From assembly GCF_900113865.1 (NCBI RefSeq), contig NZ_FOQY01000038.1:1-64000 (forward strand): DNA of 64,000 bases, read 5' to 3'. This DNA comes from Streptosporangium canum (lineage in GTDB: Bacteria > Actinomycetota > Actinomycetes > Streptosporangiales > Streptosporangiaceae). The notes beneath the pieces are model-generated. The model was not told the origin of the DNA, did no database searches, and worked only from the letters and a program-made list of their open reading frames with translations. How positions within the stretch are numbered: the stretch's first letter is position 1; each line of letters starts with the position of its first letter. The translations under genes were made by a program, and so were the position numbers. Positions 1 to 8,332 of the stretch are shown here, piece by piece.

Positions 1-362
1 TCCCTGCCCCGGCGCAGCACGGCCCGGATCCGGGCGTCCAGATGGGCCGCGCTGAACGGCTTGACGACGTAGTCGTCGGCTCCGGCGTCCAGCGCCCGGA
101 CGATCTCCGGCTCGTCGTCGCGCGCGGTCGCCACGATGACCGGGACGGCGCTGACGGCGCGTAGCATGCGCAGTACCTCGCAGCCGTCGAGGTCGGGCAG
201 GCCCAGATCGAGCACGACCAGGTCGGGCCGGTCCTCCAGTGCCCGCGTCAGCCCCGGCATGCCCGCGCAAGCGGACGTGACGGCATGCCCGCGTTCGGTG
301 AGCGCGCGGGTCAGCGCGGACCTGACCTGGGCGTCGTCCTCGACGAGGAGCAACTGTGCCAC
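1..362 (-). CDS. response regulator receiver domain (5' part; C-terminus off the window)
   Basis: The minus strand from a GTG at 360-362 reads VAQLLLVEDDAQVRSALTRA and stays open to the window edge. It carries the receiver hallmarks: the acidic pair (EDD), the phospho-acceptor Asp in VVLDLGLPD and the conserved Lys in DDYVVKPFS. That pattern is typical of OmpR/PhoB regulators, whose DNA-binding winged helix would lie beyond base 1. A histidine kinase is expected just downstream on the same strand but cannot be seen. Divergent from the small secreted protein at 459. Family assignment is firm; the subfamily is inference. Confidence 0.9.
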   Translation of the reverse strand, partial: MAQLLLVEDDAQVRSALTRALTERGHAVTSACAGMPGLTRALEDRPDLVVLDLGLPDLDGCEVLRMLRAVSAVPVIVATARDDEPEIVRALDAGADDYVVKPFSAAHLDARIRAVLRRGR

Positions 363-458
363 GGCAACGCGCCAGCCTCTCTTGAACTGGATAATAATGC
401 TGGCAAAGGTAGAAAACTCCCCCATGAATCGTAAAGGACAGCGAAGGGTGGTCGATCG

Positions 459-911
459 ATGCGCCGGCGTGCGCTCCTGGGCCTGGGTGGCTGGCTCGCG
501 GCCGCCGTCCTCACCACGGCCACCGGCACCTGGGCGGTGTCCCTGATCGGCACCGACATCACCGGGCAGGCCGTCCGCTCCATGACGCTGGAGGAGGTCG
601 AGCGGGCCCTGACCACCACCTCCGCGGGACCGGCCATCGCGCCCGCCGCCTCGGCCGGGCCGTCCGCGGAGACCGGCAACTTCTCCTACGCCGAAGGGTC
701 GGTGACCGCCGCCTGCGACGCCGGCCGGGCCCTCCTGCTGTCCTGGAGTCCCGCCCCCGGATACGGCGTCGACGAGGTCGAGCGCGGTCCCGCCTCCACC
801 GCCTCCGTGGTCTTCGAGTCGGACGACCGCAAGGCCGCCATCAGTCTGACCTGCCCCTCCGGGAAACCCGCCGCCACTGTCCGTTCCGTGACCGAGAACG
901 ACGAGGACTGA
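459..911 (+). CDS. small secreted or membrane-anchored protein, unknown function
   Basis: 150 residues. The N-terminus (MRRRALLGLGGWLAAAVLTT...) is a positively charged stretch followed by a hydrophobic segment of about 20 residues, so it is either exported or anchored with the rest outside. The remainder is Ala/Ser-rich with two cysteines (TAACDAG and LTCPSG), which could pair outside the cell. No known domain recognised. It is transcribed away from the response regulator across a gap of under 100 bp, so it may be a target or partner of that two-component system; this is inference from position only. Confidence 0.65.
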   Translation: MRRRALLGLGGWLAAAVLTTATGTWAVSLIGTDITGQAVRSMTLEEVERALTTTSAGPAIAPAASAGPSAETGNFSYAEGSVTAACDAGRALLLSWSPAPGYGVDEVERGPASTASVVFESDDRKAAISLTCPSGKPAATVRSVTENDED

Positions 912-942
912 CGGCGCGACTGCGCACGCCGGCGGTCCGGCC

Positions 943-957
943 CCGTCCGCAGGACGG
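943..957. terminator. short hairpin between convergent genes
   Basis: CCGTCC-GCA-GGACGG, a perfect 6-bp stem with a 3-base loop, in the 47-bp gap between the secreted protein (+) and the methyltransferase (-). There is no T-run. It may act as a weak bidirectional terminator. Confidence 0.35.
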
Positions 958-958
958 A

Positions 959-1876
959 TCAGCCGCCCGATCCACGCTGGAGAGCGGGCCTGGTGCCGAT
1001 GACGACGGTTGCGTTCAGCTCGTCGAAACTGGCCACCCGTGGGATCAGTCCGGCGCGGGCGACGGTTTCGAGGGCCTGCGGCGCCTGGCGCTCGCTCATC
1101 TCGACCAGCAGGCATCCGGTCGGCGCCAGCCACAGCGGCGCCTCGGCTATCACCCGCCGTACGACGTCAAGCCCGTCCGCGCCACCGTCGAGCGCCACCC
1201 GCGGCTCGTGTATGCGGGCCTCGGGGGGCAGCAGGTCGATCGCCTCGGTGGGTACGTAGGGCGCGCTGGCGACCAGGACGTCGACGCGGCCTCGCAGCGT
1301 GGCGGGGAGCGGCTCGTAGAGGTCGCCTTCGTACACCCGACCGCCGGCGGCGGCGACGTTGCGATGGGCGCACCGCACCTCGGCGGGGCCTATGTCGACG
1401 GCGTGCAGCTCGACCCGGTCCAGGGCCGCGACCAGCGCGGCGCCCACCGCGCCCGAACCGCAGCACAGGTCGACGACGACGGTCCGCGGCCGGACACGGA
1501 CGGCCTGATCGGCCTGATCGGCCTGGCCGGCGGGGGCGGCGGGGGCGGCGGCGGCTGCGACCTGGCGGGCGAGGGCGACGGCCTGGCGGGCGAGGAACTC
1601 GGTGCGGCGGCGGGGCACGAAGACCCCGGGGTCCACGGTTATCCGCAGGCCGCAGAACTCCGCCCAGCCGAGGACGTGTTCGAGGGGCAGGCCCGCCACT
1701 CGCCGGTCCACCATGGCGGCGAGGTCGGCCGGGGTCTGTGCCGTGGAGATGAGCAACTGCGCCTCGTCCTCGGCGAAGACACAGCCGGCGGCCCGGAGCG
1801 CGGTGACGATGACGGATCGAGACAGGGGCTCGGGGGAGGCGACGGATCGAGACAGGGGCGACGGGGGAACCGACAT
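959..1876 (-). CDS. PrmC/HemK-related protein glutamine methyltransferase-like, substrate unknown
   Basis: 305 residues. The SAM-binding motif I is VVDLCCGSGAVG and the acidic motif II follows in LHAVDIG. In place of the catalytic NPPY of PrmC the protein has SAPYVP, so the Asn-Pro that orders the target glutamine amide is altered. A known actinobacterial paralogue group of PrmC has this kind of replacement and no assigned substrate. The N-terminal region (GLPLEHVLGWAEFCGLRITVDPGVFVPR) matches the PrmC substrate-recognition domain. An Ala/Gln/Asp-rich insert lies before motif I. The start is preceded by AAAGG about 6 bases upstream. It is probably not the housekeeping release-factor methyltransferase, which in actinomycetes sits by prfA. 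Confidence 0.85.
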   Translation of the reverse strand: MSVPPSPLSRSVASPEPLSRSVIVTALRAAGCVFAEDEAQLLISTAQTPADLAAMVDRRVAGLPLEHVLGWAEFCGLRITVDPGVFVPRRRTEFLARQAVALARQVAAAAAPAAPAGQADQADQAVRVRPRTVVVDLCCGSGAVGAALVAALDRVELHAVDIGPAEVRCAHRNVAAAGGRVYEGDLYEPLPATLRGRVDVLVASAPYVPTEAIDLLPPEARIHEPRVALDGGADGLDVVRRVIAEAPLWLAPTGCLLVEMSERQAPQALETVARAGLIPRVASFDELNATVVIGTRPALQRGSGG

Positions 1877-2163
1877 GAGAGCCTTTCGGGATGCCTGTGG
1901 GCGCTCCCGCGGTCACCTATGCCGGATGGACCGCACGGTCGCGAGATGGGAGCACCCGACCTGATACAGCGGTAATGGATCCCACCTCCTCGATACGTTC
2001 ACTGCTGGAGCCGGTAACACTACCTGAGCCGGGCTGCGGCGCGCGACTCCGGGTCCTACCGAACACGACGGGGGCCGGCGCGCCCCGCGGCGGTCCGGGA
2101 GGAGCGCCGGAGCGCGCCTCCGTGTTCGGCTGTCCTACGGCACCGCGCCCGCAGGACCCTCGC

Positions 2164-3387
2164 CTACCTCGTGTCCGGACGCGGTGACGCCGCTGCGGGT
2201 ACGGCTCGGGCGGCGGCGGCCGTCAGCACCATGAGGACCGCGACCGCACCGCCGAGCACCATGACGGCCGACGGGGAGGCGGCGTCCACCACGACACCCC
2301 CGAGCAGGGCTCCGAGGGCGATGGTGGCCTGGAAGGAGGAGGTGAAGAGGATGGAGGCCGCCTCCGTCGCGTGCGGGGCCGAGGTGACGAACCAGGTCTG
2401 CGAGCAGACCGGGACGGCGCCGTAGGCCAGCCCCCACACGATGAGCAGCACGATCGCACCGGCATGTCCCCTGCCGAGGACCGGAAGGAGCAAGGTCGCG
2501 CCGGCGAGCATGCAGCCGCCGACGATGAACGTGGCCCGCAGGTTGCGTGTCACCGTCGCGCCCGCGATGAAGTTGCCGGCGATTCCGGCCACGCCGTACA
2601 CGAGCAGGAACGTGGTGATCAGGCCGGGGCTCACCTGGGTGACCTGCTGCAGGAAAGGAGTCACGTAGGTGTAGGTCCCAAAATGAGCTGTCACTATGAG
2701 AAAAGTCAGGACAAGTCCGATGCGGACACCGGTGCTGCGGAACAGGTCGCCGAGGACCTTCAACCGGGTCGCCTGGACGGCGGGCAGCGGTGGCACCAGC
2801 ACGACCAGCGCGAGGAACACCCCCACCGTCATCACGCCCATGATGACGAAGGCCTCGCGCCAGCCCGCGAGATGCCCGATGAGGGTGCCCGCGGGTACCC
2901 CGAGAACGGATCCCAGGGGGACGGCGGAGAAGATCACCGCGGTCGCCGTGCCGACCCGCTCCGGCCGCACCAGCCGTACGGCGAGGCCGGCGCCGATCGA
3001 CCAGAAACCACCGATGACCAGCCCGACCAGGATCCGGGAGATCACCATGACCCAGTAGGACGGCGCGGCGGCCGCCAGGAAGTCCGCGACGGCCAGCAGG
3101 AGCATCAGGGCGCACAGCATCAGGCGCCGGTCGAGGCGTCCGGTCGCGACGGTGACCACCGGGGCGGCGATCGCGGCCAGGATGCCGGGCATCGTCATCA
3201 TCAGGCCCGCGGCGCCGTCGGAGACGTCGAAACTGGACCCGATGGACGTCAGCAGGCCGATCGGCAGGATCTCGGCGGTGACGATCGAGAAGATCCCCAT
3301 CATCACCGATATGACGGCCAGCCAGCCGATCAGCGGTGATCGTGTCGGCGCGGCAGGGGTGGCGGAGGTGGTGGTTGCTGTGGGCAC
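2164..3387 (-). CDS. MFS transporter (DHA1/AraJ-like drug exporter family)
   Basis: 407 residues with about twelve hydrophobic segments. The loop after TM2 has a major-facilitator signature-like stretch (GRLDRRLMLCALMLLL), and TM5 has an exporter motif-C-like GSVLGVPAGTLIGHLAGWR. Start GTG at 3387. This size and pattern are typical of the AraJ/Bcr-type 12-TM family exporting sugars or small drugs by proton antiport. Standalone, with no regulator beside it. The substrate cannot be read from sequence. Confidence 0.88.
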   Translation of the reverse strand: MPTATTTSATPAAPTRSPLIGWLAVISVMMGIFSIVTAEILPIGLLTSIGSSFDVSDGAAGLMMTMPGILAAIAAPVVTVATGRLDRRLMLCALMLLLAVADFLAAAAPSYWVMVISRILVGLVIGGFWSIGAGLAVRLVRPERVGTATAVIFSAVPLGSVLGVPAGTLIGHLAGWREAFVIMGVMTVGVFLALVVLVPPLPAVQATRLKVLGDLFRSTGVRIGLVLTFLIVTAHFGTYTYVTPFLQQVTQVSPGLITTFLLVYGVAGIAGNFIAGATVTRNLRATFIVGGCMLAGATLLLPVLGRGHAGAIVLLIVWGLAYGAVPVCSQTWFVTSAPHATEAASILFTSSFQATIALGALLGGVVVDAASPSAVMVLGGAVAVLMVLTAAAARAVPAAASPRPDTR

Positions 3388-3433
3388 GCGCCCAGTCCAG
3401 CAGTTGCCGCGGCCGGAGGACCGGCGGGTTTAG

Positions 3434-3724
3434 GACCTCACCAACGAGCCCCGCGATCCGGGACCACCGGGCACGCCCGGCCCCGACATCGCCGATGACC
3501 GCGTGACCGGCGTCTGGTACTGGATGACCCAGAACGGTCCCGGCACGATGACCTCGCACAACGCCATCGTCAACGGCGCGGGCTTCGGTGAGACGATCCG
3601 CAGCATCAACGGCCGCCTGGAGTGCGACGGCGGCAACCCCCGGCAGGTCCAGAGCCGGATCAACGCCTACCAGAGGTTCGCCCAGATCCTCAGGGTCGCT
3701 CCGGGCGACAACCTGGGCTGCTGA
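3434..3724 (+). pseudogene. C-terminal remnant of a family 19 chitinase
   Basis: Reading after an in-frame TAG at 3431-3433, the frame gives ...VTGVWYWMTQNG, then MTSHNAIVNGAGFGETIRS, INGRLECDGGNP and QRFAQILRVAPGDNLGC, ending at TGA 3722-3724. These are the last ~80 residues of GH19 chitinases of Streptomyces type, including the FGETIRSINGxLEC signature and the terminal Cys. The catalytic glutamates and any carbohydrate-binding module, which lie further N-terminal, are absent. The 25 or so codons before VTGVWYW do not resemble GH19, so the break lies near 3500. A short translation from the GTG at 3503 is possible but would not make an enzyme. Confidence 0.85.
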
Positions 3725-3795
3725 CAGCGCGGCGGCACGTGCCCCCGCCCCGCGGCCCGGCGTGACGAGGAGGGGCGCGGCCGGCCGACCGCGTC

Positions 3796-3821
3796 GAGGG
3801 GCGCGGCCGGCCGCGCCCCTC
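3796..3821. terminator. bidirectional GC-rich hairpin terminator
   Basis: GAGGGGCGCGGCC followed immediately by its reverse complement (13-bp arms, no spacer). It lies between the chitinase remnant (+) and the esterase (-), ending 32 bases from the esterase stop. The same GAGGGGCGCGGCCGG sequence also occurs once about 25 bases upstream as a direct copy. No T-run, as is common in actinomycetes. Confidence 0.6.
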
Positions 3822-3852
3822 GGACCGGTGCCGGGCGGCCCGGGCCGCCCGG

Positions 3853-4812
3853 TCAGGCGTGCAGGGCCTTGTGCAGGGCGGTGGTGGCCAGCTCCATGGC
3901 GGCCCTGTTGGCGTTGGTGTCGCGCAGCAGGTCGATCATGGCGAAGTCGTGGACCATGCCCGCCAGCCGTACGGCGGTGACCTCGACACCGGCCTCACGG
4001 AGCTTGGCGGCGTAGGCCTCCCCCTCGTCGCGCAGCACATCGGCCTGACCGTTGAGGATCAGCGCCGGCGGCAGCCCCCTGAGCTGGTCGACGGTCGCAC
4101 GCAGCGGCGAGGCGTAGATCTCCGTGCGCTGTCCGGGATCGGTGGTGTACTGGTCCCAGAACCACTTCATGCCGTCGCGGTTGAGGTAGTACCCCGTGGC
4201 GAACTGCCGGTAGGACCCGGTGTCGAAGTCGGCGTCGGTGACCGGGTAGAACAGCACCTGGTGGACCAGGTTCACGTCGCCGCGCTCCTTGGCCATCAGG
4301 GTCAGGACGGCCGCCATGTTGCCGCCGACCGAGTCACCGGCCACCGCCATCCGTGAGGCGTCCAGGCCCTTCTCCGCCCCGTGCCGCGTCACCCACTGGG
4401 CGGCGGCGTAGTTCTGCTCGATCGCGGTCGGATACCTGGCCTCGGGCGAACGGTCGTATTCGGGGAACACCACCGCCGCGTCCGAGCCGACCGCCAGCTC
4501 GCGCACCAGGCGGTCGTGGGTGTTGGCGCTGCCGAAGACCCAGCCGGCCCCGTGGATGTAGAAGATCACCGGCAGTGTGCCCGCGGCGCCGGCCGGCTTG
4601 ACGACGCGCACCGGCACGGTGCCCGTGGGGCCGCCCTCGACCTCGATCCACTCTTCGGTGACGTCGGGCTTGGGGACGCTCTTGTCGGACTGGAGATCCT
4701 CCAGGACCTGGCGGCCCTGCTCCGGCGGGAGCTGGTAGATGAACGGTTCCCTGGAGTTGGCGTCGGCGAACTTCTGGGCTGCCGGCTCCAGGACCACCTT
4801 GTTTTCTGCCAT
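3853..4812 (-). CDS. alpha/beta hydrolase, HSL/acetyl-esterase family
   Basis: 319 residues from ATG at 4812. The HSL-family oxyanion motif appears as HGAGWVFG (consensus HGGGW), the nucleophile elbow as GDSVGGN, and the acid and base as ADVLRDEGE and GMVHDF. These are the Ser-Asp-His triad of bacterial hormone-sensitive-lipase-like carboxylesterases, which cleave short-chain acyl esters in the cytoplasm. An upstream in-frame ATG at 4914 would add 34 unrelated residues; the 4812 start begins MAENKVVLEPAAQKFADANS, a usual start for this family. Divergent from bioY over a 326-bp gap. Substrate unknown. Confidence 0.88.
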   Translation of the reverse strand: MAENKVVLEPAAQKFADANSREPFIYQLPPEQGRQVLEDLQSDKSVPKPDVTEEWIEVEGGPTGTVPVRVVKPAGAAGTLPVIFYIHGAGWVFGSANTHDRLVRELAVGSDAAVVFPEYDRSPEARYPTAIEQNYAAAQWVTRHGAEKGLDASRMAVAGDSVGGNMAAVLTLMAKERGDVNLVHQVLFYPVTDADFDTGSYRQFATGYYLNRDGMKWFWDQYTTDPGQRTEIYASPLRATVDQLRGLPPALILNGQADVLRDEGEAYAAKLREAGVEVTAVRLAGMVHDFAMIDLLRDTNANRAAMELATTALHKALHA

Positions 4813-5138
4813 GGGTTTTCGGCTCCGAGTCGTGTCGTTGGATCGACGGGCATGGGACAGCACGACCGTCTGGCGGGACACCCGCTGCGCCGCAAAGAGC
4901 AAAAATGGTCGCACTCATCTCAATCCGCGTAATCCCCTATATCAACCACCAGAAGCTCCCAGAGACGGACGCTTGGCGCTTTTTTGGCCAGCCGATTCCC
5001 CCGAGGGCCGCCCCCTCCGGACCACGCATACGGGCAGTGCGCGTACGGTGGCCACGTATCCGCCCCCCATACGATCATGCAGAATGTTGTGGGATCCCCC
5101 ATGCGCGAACCGGAGCGTCCTGGTGTGAGATCGACTCC
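4813..5138. other. divergent intergenic region, esterase / bioY
   Basis: 326 bases with no convincing gene. It must hold the promoters of the esterase (-) and of the biotin operon (+). Close to the bioY start are hexamers resembling a -10 box (TACGAT, CAGAAT) around 5069-5090. I see no obvious long dyad of the BirA or BioQ type, so how the operon senses biotin is not visible. Confidence 0.4.
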
Positions 5139-5789
5139 ATGACAGATGATGAAGGGAAGGCATTGCCAGAGCCCGGAGAGGCCGCAGGCTCCTTGCCAGG
5201 CCGCAGGTTCCCCACGGGGGATCTGGCGCGGATCAGCGTGTTCGCCGCGCTGATCGCCGCGCTCGGCCTGCCGGGTGCGCTGAATGTCTTGGGCAACGCG
5301 GTGCCGATCACGCTGCAGACCTTCGGCGTCATGCTCGCCGGAGCGATCCTGGGCGCCCGGCGGGCCGCTCTCGCCATCGCGGTCCTGCTCGTGCTCGTCG
5401 CCGCGGGCCTGCCCCTGCTGGCCGGCGGCCGCGGCGGCCTGGGCGTCTTCGCCGGACCCTCGGCCGGATTCCTGATCGGCTGGCTCCCCGGCGCGGCCGT
5501 AACCGGCTGGATCGTCGAGCGCGGCGGCCGGTCGCCGGGCATCGTCCGGCTGCTGGCCGCCTGCCTGGCCGGCGGCGTCGCAGTGGTCTACCTCTTCGGC
5601 GTCCCCGTGCAGGCGGCGCTCACCGGACTCCCGCTGGGCAAGGCCGCACTGCTCAGCTCCGCCTTCCTGATCGGCGACGTGATCAAGGCGGTGCTCGCGT
5701 CCATCGTGGTGAGGGGCACGCAGCGGGCCTACCCCGACGCGGTTCCCGCCGTGCACACCGAGCGGCTCCGGGTCTCCGGGGAGCGTTGA
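5139..5789 (+). CDS. bioY: biotin ECF transporter S component BioY
   Basis: 216 residues from ATG at 5139. About six hydrophobic segments; the N-terminal part carries LGNAVPITLQTFGVMLAGAILG, the BioY signature (VPxTxQTxxV), and later segments give GGxxGLGVFAGPSAGFLIGW and PVQAALTGLPLG, typical of this biotin-binding membrane subunit. It works with BioM (ATPase) and BioN (T component), encoded 2.5 kb downstream in the same operon. The next gene starts 7 bp after the stop. An N-terminal extension of about 25 hydrophilic residues precedes the first helix. Confidence 0.95.
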   Translation: MTDDEGKALPEPGEAAGSLPGRRFPTGDLARISVFAALIAALGLPGALNVLGNAVPITLQTFGVMLAGAILGARRAALAIAVLLVLVAAGLPLLAGGRGGLGVFAGPSAGFLIGWLPGAAVTGWIVERGGRSPGIVRLLAACLAGGVAVVYLFGVPVQAALTGLPLGKAALLSSAFLIGDVIKAVLASIVVRGTQRAYPDAVPAVHTERLRVSGER

Positions 5790-5796
5790 CCCGCCC

Positions 5797-7176
5797 ATGC
5801 CGGTAGCCGCGCAGGTGATGCGACACGCCTCCGACCGTCCGCGCCACCTCGCGCTGAGCGGTCCGGGAGGCGATCTGAGTTACGCCGGGCTCGCGACCGA
5901 GATCAACGGTGCCGCACGGCACCTGTCCGCCCGGGGGATCGGCCGCGGCGCGCTGGCCGCGATCAGCCTGGCCGATCCGGTGGCCCTGCTCGTCGCCGTG
6001 CTGGCCGCCGACCTGGTGGGCGCCACACCGCTGGTGTGCGACCCCGCCTGGGACCGGGAGCAGCGGGCGCGGGTCATGGACGCGGTCCCCGTGGACGCCC
6101 GCATCGTCGTGCCGCCGCCCGCCGCGGAGGGACCGCCGGTACGGTCCGGCGCCTCACCGGCGGACCGGGCGTGGGCCTGCTTCAGCTCCGGCAGCACCGG
6201 CAGGCCCCGCGCCGTGGTCCGCACCCGCGCCTCCTGGACGGCGTCGTTCCCGTATCTGGACGACCTCGCCGGGATCGGCCCGGACGACGTCGTGCTGGTC
6301 CCCGGCCCGCTGGTCTCCTCCCTGTACGGCTTCGCGGCCGTACACGCCCTGGCGATCGGCGCGACGGCCGTCGTGCCGGGGCGCCGGCCCTCCGCGTCGC
6401 TGGCCGCCCACCTGCGGCGGTCCACCGTGGTCCACCTGGTGCCGCACCACCTGCCCGCCGTACTGGAGAGCCTGCGCGAGATCGGGGGCCCGCTGCGGAC
6501 GGCGGTGATCGGCGGCGCCGCGCTGCCGGTCGAGTCGCGCGCCCTGGCGGCGGACGCGGGCGTGCGCGTCGTGTCCTACTACGGCGCCACCGAGCTGTCC
6601 TTCGTCGCGGTGGACGCCGACGGCTCGGGGTTGCGGCCCTTTCCCCGTGTGGAGATCGAGGTGCGGGTGCCGCCGGGGCAGGCGCTGGGAGAGGTGTGGG
6701 TGCGCTCGCCCTGGCTGTCGGAGGGCTACCTGGCCGGCGCGACGGGTCCGCTGCGGCGGGACGGCGACGGCTGGACGACCGTCGGCGACGTGGCGGAGCC
6801 GTACCGGCCCGGCGAGGTGCTGCGGTTGCGCGGCCGCGGTGACGGCGCGATACAGACCGGTGGCGCCACCGTCGTGCCCGAGGACGTCGAGGAGGTCCTC
6901 AGGAGGCTGCCGGGAGTCGGCGACATCGTGGTGGTCGGCTCGCCGCACCCGCACCTGGGCTCCGTGGTCACCGCGATCCTCGAGGCGGAGGGCGCGTCCC
7001 CGCCGCCGCGGGCGGCGCTGGAGGCGATGGCGCGCGGCGGGCTGGACGCGGCGCAGCGGCCGCGGCGCTGGTACGCCGTCCAGAGCCTGCCCCGCACCCC
7101 CGCGGGCAAGCCGGCGCGCGGCCTGCTCGCCGCCCGCCTGGCCGACGGCGACCCCGGTTTCCGGCGGCTGGCCTGA
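5797..7176 (+). CDS. AMP-binding acyl-CoA ligase (YhfT-like) in biotin operon
   Basis: 459 residues. ANL-superfamily motifs in order: P-loop FSSGSTGRPRAVV (usual Lys replaced by Arg), YYGATELS (A5), TVGDVAEP with the ribose-binding Asp, the hinge region RGDGAIQTGGATVVPEDVEEVL and the C-terminal catalytic Lys in PRTPAGK. The enzyme should activate a carboxylic acid to its adenylate and CoA thioester. Sandwiched between bioY and a thiolase-like gene (1 bp gap). In Bacillus subtilis the BirA-regulated yhfUTS operon has the same BioY-ligase-thiolase order, so a role in pimelate or other biotin-precursor metabolism is an informed guess. Shorter than the usual ~500-residue ligases. Confidence 0.85.
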   Translation: MPVAAQVMRHASDRPRHLALSGPGGDLSYAGLATEINGAARHLSARGIGRGALAAISLADPVALLVAVLAADLVGATPLVCDPAWDREQRARVMDAVPVDARIVVPPPAAEGPPVRSGASPADRAWACFSSGSTGRPRAVVRTRASWTASFPYLDDLAGIGPDDVVLVPGPLVSSLYGFAAVHALAIGATAVVPGRRPSASLAAHLRRSTVVHLVPHHLPAVLESLREIGGPLRTAVIGGAALPVESRALAADAGVRVVSYYGATELSFVAVDADGSGLRPFPRVEIEVRVPPGQALGEVWVRSPWLSEGYLAGATGPLRRDGDGWTTVGDVAEPYRPGEVLRLRGRGDGAIQTGGATVVPEDVEEVLRRLPGVGDIVVVGSPHPHLGSVVTAILEAEGASPPPRAALEAMARGGLDAAQRPRRWYAVQSLPRTPAGKPARGLLAARLADGDPGFRRLA

Positions 7177-7177
7177 C

Positions 7178-8332
7178 GTGCGCGAGCAACCGGTCGTCGT
7201 GGCGGCCCGCCGCACCCCCATCGGCACCGCCGCGCACGCGTTCAGGTCGTTGACGGTCGACCGGCTCGCCGCCCCCGTCATCGGGGCGGTCGCCCGTGAG
7301 GTCGCGCACCTCGGCGTCCCGGTCGAGGACGTGGTGCTCGGCAACTGCACGGGTCCCGGAGGGAACGTCGCACGCGTCTCGGCGCTGGCCGCCGGGATGG
7401 GACACGGCGTTCCGGGCGTCACGGTGGACCGGCAGTGCGGCAGCGGTCTCGCCGCGATCCTGCTGGCGGGCCAGGCCGTCGGCGGCGGGGAGATGGACCT
7501 CGTCATCGCCGGAGGGGCCGAGAGCGCCTCCACCGCGCCGCTCCGGGCCCACCGCGGGCTCGCGGGCGAGGCGGCGGTGCCTTACGAGCGGGCGCCGTTC
7601 GTCCCCGCCGGTCACCCGGACCCGGACATGGGCCCCGCCGCGGAGGCGCTCGCCGCGGCGCGCGGCGTGAGCCGGGAGCGTCAGGACGCCTACGCCTGCC
7701 AGAGCCACGCCAAGGCGCTGGCCGCGCGGGAGGCGGGCAGGTTCGAGCAGGAGATCGTCGCGGTCGGCGGCCGGGTGGCCGACCAGCGGCCGCGTGCCCT
7801 GCGGATGGAGTCGCTGTCACGGCTGCCCGCGGCGTTCGTGCCCGCAGGCACGGTGACCGCCGGCAACTCCTCCCCGGTCAGCGACGGCGCGGCGGCCGTC
7901 GCCATCGTCCCGGAACGGCTGCGGGCGGCCGCGGGCCTGCCCGGACTGCGGCTGCGGGCCGGGGCCGTCGTCGGCTGCGACCCCGAGCTTCCCGGATGGG
8001 GGCCGGTGCTCGCCGTACGGCGCGTGCTGCGGCGCGCGGGCGCGGACCTGGAGCGCGTGGCGGCGGTGGAGATCGTGGAGGCGTTCGCGGCGCAGGTGCT
8101 CGCGGTGACCGACGCGCTCGGCCTCGATCCCCTGGGCGCCGACAGGGACCGGGTCTGCGCCGACGGCGGCGCGCTCGCCCTCGGCCATCCGTGGGGCGCC
8201 ACCGGCGCCGTGGTGGTCACCAGGCTGTTCAGCAGGCTCGTACGCTCGGACGCGCCGGCGGGGACGCTGGGCCTGGCGACGGCCGCGGTCGGCGGCGGCC
8301 TCGGGGTCGCCGCCCTGTTCGAGGTGGTGTGA
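7178..8332 (+). CDS. thiolase-family protein (YhfS-like) with altered catalytic residues
   Basis: 384 residues from GTG at 7178. Thiolase fold with the acylated Cys in DRQCGSGLAAI (Cys87) and the His of GHPWGATGA (His337). Two hallmark positions differ: the NEAF loop is VEAF (Val300), and the second catalytic cysteine of the CxGGGxG loop is alanine (ATAAVGGGLG, Ala370). In biosynthetic thiolases that cysteine deprotonates acetyl-CoA for C-C bond formation or attacks in reverse. The protein may therefore do only the acyl-transfer half, a decarboxylative condensation, or bind CoA esters. Its stop abuts the bioM start, so it is translationally coupled to the ATPase. Confidence 0.85.
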   Translation: MREQPVVVAARRTPIGTAAHAFRSLTVDRLAAPVIGAVAREVAHLGVPVEDVVLGNCTGPGGNVARVSALAAGMGHGVPGVTVDRQCGSGLAAILLAGQAVGGGEMDLVIAGGAESASTAPLRAHRGLAGEAAVPYERAPFVPAGHPDPDMGPAAEALAAARGVSRERQDAYACQSHAKALAAREAGRFEQEIVAVGGRVADQRPRALRMESLSRLPAAFVPAGTVTAGNSSPVSDGAAAVAIVPERLRAAAGLPGLRLRAGAVVGCDPELPGWGPVLAVRRVLRRAGADLERVAAVEIVEAFAAQVLAVTDALGLDPLGADRDRVCADGGALALGHPWGATGAVVVTRLFSRLVRSDAPAGTLGLATAAVGGGLGVAALFEVV

